Source: Zasmidium citrigriseum (lineage: Eukaryota; Ascomycota; Dothideomycetes; Mycosphaerellales; Mycosphaerellaceae). Taken from it: a DNA stretch of 11,193 nt. Within the stretch, counting starts at the first letter, position 1. Each line of letters opens with the position of its first letter. Of this stretch, positions 6,878 to 11,193 are shown piece after piece. The notes beneath the pieces are model-generated. The model did no database searches. It saw nothing but the letters and a program-made list of their open reading frames with translations, and was not told the DNA's origin. A program made the translations under genes and the position numbers. The DNA lies in contig NHNW01000142.1 of the NCBI GenBank assembly GCA_002786025.1, positions 1 to 11,193 of the forward strand. The letters run 5' to 3'.

Positions 6878-6890
6878 TTTCTTTTTTTTT
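6878..6890 (+). terminator. T-rich tract after tRNA-like copy 2
   Basis: TTTCTTTTTTTTT, ending in nine Ts, begins seven bases after the relic ends, at the position of the T20 tract in X copy 1. It fits a Pol III stop. Confidence 0.5.
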
Positions 6891-7730
6891 CGCTAAATCT
6901 TAGTCTAAGTTTATTTTTTCTTTTAGGAATTATAATCTATATACTTCTTCTATTTTTAGCTTTATAGTATATTAAGGGTTACTATATATAATACTTAATT
7001 ACTCTCTATTATAGAGATCTACCTTTATAGGAAATACTAATAGATCGAATATAGTAACTAAAGATAATAAATTAACGTAGACTATTTATTATCCCTTTAG
7101 AGCGTTAGATTCTATTAGTCTTTGCCTCTAGTACCCTCTAAACTAATAGTAGGTATTTAAGATCGTTTATATAGATATAAAGTATAATAGAAATATTAGA
7201 AGTCCTTATAAGAATAAGCTATTAGCTATAAAAGCTAACCTATAGATCTATTAATCGTTTAGATTTAGTTAAGAAAATAAAAGCTTATAGTAAAATTATT
7301 ACAAATCGTTTTAATACGTATCCCTAAGCCTACTACGCTATTCTAGAGGCTTAAGGGGTATTCTAGATTATTATAACTAGTTATAAAATAGTTATAAATT
7401 ATTAGAAAATATTATAGTTTATTCTATAACGTCTTTAAACGCTTCCGGGAGCTAAAAGCGCTATTTAAAAGGTTTTTAGGATCTTAGATATTATTAACAA
7501 ATATTATGTTTTATTATAAAATATTACCTATTATTATTAATTATCGCGAAGCGTTTTAAAGCCCTTCTAATAGCTAGTTTTAGATACTATAGAACATTTT
7601 AGCGCTATTCTAGAGTCCCTAGAAATAGGATAATATATTTTAGATTAGGCGGATATATTATAACTTATTATAAGATATTAGAAGCTTCTTAGATTTATTC
7701 TAGAATACTTCTAATAGTTTCTATTATTTA

Positions 7731-9796
7731 CTATAAGACTTTTCTAAATCCGTAAGCGTAATCTAAGGGTCTCTTAACTATTAGAGACTATAATAGTCTA
7801 ATATATATTATTATAATTCGATCTAGAATAATAAGATTATAGAGATTAATTACTAGGAGGCTTTTCTAAATTATAAAGGAACGATTAAGGGTTTCTTACT
7901 TATTTAAGACTATTCTAAGATACCTAAGCTAATTAGGTTTACTATATATAAGATCCTAAGGGCTACTATAGATTACTACTAATCTATTAAGTATATATAA
8001 TTTAATTCGAGTTATTTAATATATATACTTCTTTACCTTACCTATAAGAGAAAGAGGAGCTAAATAGCTAGTAATACGTTATTAGAGATAATCCTTTAAA
8101 CCTACGTATTAGTAAGGCTAATAGAGAACGGATATATATTATTATAGTAGTAGGAAAAAAGTATATATAGTCCTACTAGTAGTATTCTATCTAGACTTAA
8201 CTAATCTCGTTAGTACGGAAGATATAGATATAAAGAATAATAAGAAACGGGAGTAGTAATTAGGGCTAACTCTTATCTATTCGATAGATAGGTATAGTAG
8301 GCTTTATTATATACTATTTATTATTATACGTTAAAGTTATATAGAGGGAGTATCTCTACGTATATATAAATATATCCTTAAAAAACCCTAAGCGGATAGA
8401 AATATTTATAAATAGTACTAGTATATTTTAAGTATATAGTATTCCCTCTCTATACTATAATATTAGATACCTATAGGCTCTAGTAATCCTCGCGGGACTC
8501 GATTATCTATATATATAGCTACTACTAGTTAGTAATATAACTATATCCTATTTTATAGTATAGACTATATTTTTAGGGGGGTAACGAGAGGTCTAGTATA
8601 GTATAAGGGGTCTTTACGCCTTACTACTAGAAGAGATATTATACTTAAATATATAGGATATAACTTAGCTAGAGACCTCTTATATATATAAAGATACTAA
8701 TAGTCCTAAAGTAGATATTATAATATTTTATCTAATCCTAATAAAAATACCTAATCTACTATACTAATACCTAAATCCTTACTATACTCTCTTAAAATCC
8801 TTTATCCTCTACTTCTCTAGACTACTTTTAACTAAATCTATATCTATTAACTCTATAGCTTCTCCCTAACTCTATAGTTATATTACTTATAGTTCTCTAT
8901 TTCCTACTTTAAAGTAGTAAGCTACTATTACTTATCTTATTCTAGCTACTATATATACTATACTTAAAGAAGTAGTAAGGTTACTATCTTCTAGACTTAC
9001 TCTAGCTCTAGAAGGGTAAGGTCTTAAAGGAGGTATTAGATTTAAGCTACTTTATAGAATTTTGCTTTCTATAGCCTATCTTCTATCTTAATCTTAGTAT
9101 CCTTATTTTTAATATATAGGTTATCTTCTATCTTAATAGTAGGGGCTACTTAGCTAAGGTTAGGATATAGCTATTATACTAGTATATTAAGGTACTAGAT
9201 ATATTTATAGGAGAGGTATACTTTATATATAAAGTAGATATAAAGGAAGAGAATTTAGATAGTAAGAAATTTAGCTTTTATACTAGGGAAGCTTACTAGG
9301 CTACTAGGTTTAGTATAGATATATATAGGGATCTATAGAAGGTTTAAACTTAAATTCTAGTAAGCTTAATATAGCCGTAGTTACTTAAACCTTAATATAT
9401 AGTAATAGCCCCTAATATAGGGCTTATACTTAACTTTAGGACGCTAAGAGGAGCTATATATATATTAAATAAAAGCTATTAGAGGCTATAAATCCCTATA
9501 AATATAAACGGTTCTAACTTAAAGGGCTAGATAAGTTTCTATTAGTATCTATAGCGCTATAGAGAGTATGTCTATAGACCTCTTTCTATATAACTAATAC
9601 CTACTAAGATTTTATATATATCTTTAGAGGCTTATAGCTATCTACTAGAAGAGAGCTATTCTATATAGTATAATAATATTATTTTACGATTCTAAATTAA
9701 TCTATATTCTTGTTTTTAATACTAGCTTTATAGTATAGTTATATTAAGATTTCTATACTAGGCGAAGTATAATTATATATTTTAGTCCTATTTAGG
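7731..9796. other. Two kilobases of RIP-mutated DNA with no gene recognised
   Basis: No repeat partner in the window and no supportable gene. A strand-asymmetric, pyrimidine-rich stretch at about 8732-9088 has few stops in + frame 2 (8765, 8867, 8915, 8918, 9017 in 119 codons) and reads Leu/Ser/Thr-rich; skewed composition alone lowers the stop rate, so I leave it uncalled. Several ATATATA runs occur (8660-8700, 9450-9470). Residual TG sites are at 9063, 9569 and 9711. Confidence 0.5.
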
Positions 9797-9830
9797 TTAC
9801 GTAAGATAGGGATATCCCTACCTTACGTAA
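9797..9830. repeat. 34-bp palindrome, copy 3
   Basis: Best-preserved copy. Ends TTACGTAA on both sides, so the CpG is intact in both arms, with a GATATC centre (9811-9816). One mismatch (A9806 facing C9821). It lies outside the Y repeats, in otherwise unassigned DNA, flanked by unrelated sequence. Confidence 0.9.
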
Positions 9831-10180
9831 TAAGCTACTAGTTTATATAATATATATATATTAATAGATAAATATTATAGGGGTTATAACTATATACTAT
9901 TACTCTAGTAATTAGTTAAATACCTTCTTTTAGTAAGGATAGTATATATATATTATAGTACTATATTATATATAAATCGACGAAGATAGTTTAATAAGTA
10001 TAATAGAGTATCGAGCTCTAGAGGTATACCTACCTTATATTAATTACTCTCTACGTATTACTTATAATATAACTATATTATAAGACCTAGTAAAGGCGCT
10101 AGTCTATTATTATCCTATATATTTTATACTATTACTTTAGTATATAATAGAGTATACGACAAAAAAGAGAGTTAGATATC
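9831..10180. other. RIP-mutated A/T-rich DNA
   Basis: Dominated by TATATA-type runs (for example 9847-9860 and 9945-9952). Nothing else is recognised. One residual CA at 10160 precedes an A6 run. Confidence 0.5.
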
Positions 10181-10189
10181 TAAGATTTA

Positions 10190-10225
10190 GTTACGTAAGG
10201 TAGAGATATCCCTACCTTATATAAC
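10190..10225. repeat. 36-bp palindrome, copy 4
   Basis: Runs from G10190 to C10225, centred on GATATC (10205-10210). The left arm has ACGT where the right has ATAT, and A10204 faces C10211; otherwise matched. First unit of the 114-bp tandem duplication. Confidence 0.85.
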
Positions 10226-10267
10226 CTAAATAGAAGATTAGGGGCCTTTATACTATAAGTCTATTTA

Positions 10268-11095
10268 CTAATCTACTATAGAGGCTTTACGTAGTAAGAT
10301 TTAGTTATATAAGGTAGGAATATCTCTACCTTATATAACTTTCTAGGCTATTAGAGGGCTTTATACTATAAGTCTATTTACTACTCTATAGTAGACGCTT
10401 TACGTACTAGTCTATTTCCTATCTAACTAGTTAAAGTATAATATAGTCTTTCTAGCCTATCTATCTAGACTACGCGATTTAATACTATCTCCTAGGCCTA
10501 TAGATATATCCTTAAGGTAAGAGCGTAGTTAGAGTAGATAAGCTAAAAGAGTCTTCTCTTATTTAATTAGGTATTTAGGCTTATTTCGCTTCTATAGTAT
10601 AGTAGTAATAACTATAGTTTAACTCCTAGGCCTAGTATATAATATTTTCTCGACTAATACTAGGGAGAAGATATTACTACTTTTTTTATCTAGGCTAGGG
10701 ATAGTAGTCTAGAAAACCTTTAGCCCTATCTTTCCTTTTTATTTTAATATATCTCTTTATCTATTATAATAGCTATACTTATATTAGGTAGTATTTTTCT
10801 TACGTAAGTTAGAGTTAGAGGCTTATCTATACTTTATTTTAAGGTTTATATTATTAAAAAGCTATAAATTATAGTAAGATTAGAGATTTAGCCTAGATAA
10901 AACTACGTATAGCGTAGTATTAATATATAGTACTTAAGACCCTTATCTTAAAGAGTTTAATTTTAATAAGAGAAAGACTAATATAAATAAAAACTCGGCT
11001 AAGGTATTTATATAGTATAGAGTATTTAAATAAAGGTATAAAGTAACTAGATAACTAGTTCTATATCTATATCTAGCTAGGATATAATATATATA
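10268..11095 (+). repeat. Subtelomeric repeat Y, copy 2 (about 0.83 kb)
   Basis: Collinear with 5414-6235, in the same orientation. It keeps the shared blocks in order, including GCCTATCTATCTAG, CTACGCGATTTAA, the eroded hairpin, the T7 tract, CTTACGTAAG (10799-10808) and the AAAGGTATAAAGTAA end. Unlike copy 1 it is not followed by X: the last 100 bases of the window have no X landmarks. Its left edge overlaps the second 114-bp unit. Confidence 0.85.
10304..10339. repeat. 36-bp palindrome, copy 5 (in Y copy 2)
   Basis: Half-arm GTTATATAAGGTAG, with symmetric ATAT ends on both sides where copy 3 has ACGT. The centre reads GGAATATCTC, so the GATATC core is altered. Orthologous position to palindrome copy 2 in Y copy 1. 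Confidence 0.85.
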
Positions 11096-11193
11096 AAGTA
11101 GGGCTATCCTAACGTAACCTATTAGTACGTTAGCTAAGTTTTAAGTATCTTAATCTAAATTTACGAGTATCTATATTTATAATACTAGTATAA
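11096..11193. other. Right edge of window, nothing recognised
   Basis: RIP-type composition continues to the last base, so the affected block extends beyond the window. No repeat partner was seen. Confidence 0.5.

Larger units (their letters stand above)
6268..7730 (+). repeat. Subtelomeric repeat X, copy 2 (about 1.46 kb)
   Basis: Partner of 1995-4225 in the same orientation and order of landmarks. The tRNA-like relic is collinear base for base (offset 3930, identical length). It differs from copy 1 by lacking the eight-unit 93-bp satellite; only decayed satellite-like words remain at about 7255-7560 (for example CTATTCTAGAGGCTTAAGGGG at 7339). It holds five of the window's residual CpA/TpG sites. 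Confidence 0.75.
10181..10409 (+). repeat. 114-bp tandem duplication carrying the palindrome
   Basis: Two head-to-tail units (10181-10294 and 10295-about 10409) each run from TAAGATTTAGTTA through the palindrome, a GGCYTTTATACTATAAGTC block and a CTATTTACTA block, to GCTTTACGTA. Y copy 1 has a single full unit at the equivalent place plus the tail of another, so copy number of this unit differs between Y copies. Confidence 0.85.

Noticed and set aside
8732..9088. Possible Ser/Leu/Thr-rich coding remnant in + frame 2
   Set aside because: The stretch is strongly pyrimidine-rich on the + strand, which lowers TAA/TAG frequency without any coding history.
1..11193. Sequencing artefact or synthetic sequence as the cause of missing CA/TG
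   Set aside because: A real telomere end, residual CA/TG sites, indels and graded divergence between repeat copies fit natural mutation better, and RIP predicts just this dinucleotide loss.

Overview
The window starts at a chromosome end: positions 1-112 are an uninterrupted CCCTAA tract (the C-rich telomere strand, so the terminus is to the left). It is followed by degenerate telomeric variants to about 148 and then about 11 kb of subtelomere. The composition is extraordinary. By my manual scan only about 16 CpA or TpG dinucleotides remain in 11,193 bases, while TpA is everywhere and CpG is still common. This is the signature of repeat-induced point mutation (RIP), which turns CpA into TpA on either strand of duplicated DNA. 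With TTAGGG-type telomeres it points to a filamentous ascomycete (Pezizomycotina). I cannot name the genus from this sequence.

I see no intact protein-coding gene. TAA and TAG stops are dense in all frames, TGA is nearly absent because TG is gone, and ATG start codons are almost absent for the same reason.

Layout: telomere (1-112), variant telomere (107-148), unassigned RIPped DNA (149-1019), a 34-bp palindrome (1020-1053), a stretch with a faint coding-like frame (1111-1458), and an inverted intron-bearing tRNA-like relic (1634-1796, minus). Repeat X copy 1 (about 1995-4225) carries short inverted repeats, a tRNA-like relic with a T20 Pol III-type terminator, and a 93-bp-period satellite. 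Unassigned DNA follows (4226-5413), then repeat Y copy 1 (about 5414-6235). Directly adjacent is repeat X copy 2 (about 6268-7730), with a collinear tRNA-like relic and little satellite. About 2 kb is unassigned (7731-9796). Two more palindromes and a 114-bp tandem duplication lead into repeat Y copy 2 (about 10268-11095).

The most interesting content is structural. Three tRNA-like relics have standard cloverleaf spacing after removal of an 83-90 nt insert at the usual tRNA intron position, and their anticodon stems covary. A 34-36 bp palindrome family has five copies. Differences between repeat copies are often paired CG-to-TA exchanges, as expected if any CpA or TpG intermediate is removed by RIP. 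The telomere unit contains neither CpA nor TpG on either strand, so it is invisible to this mutational process.
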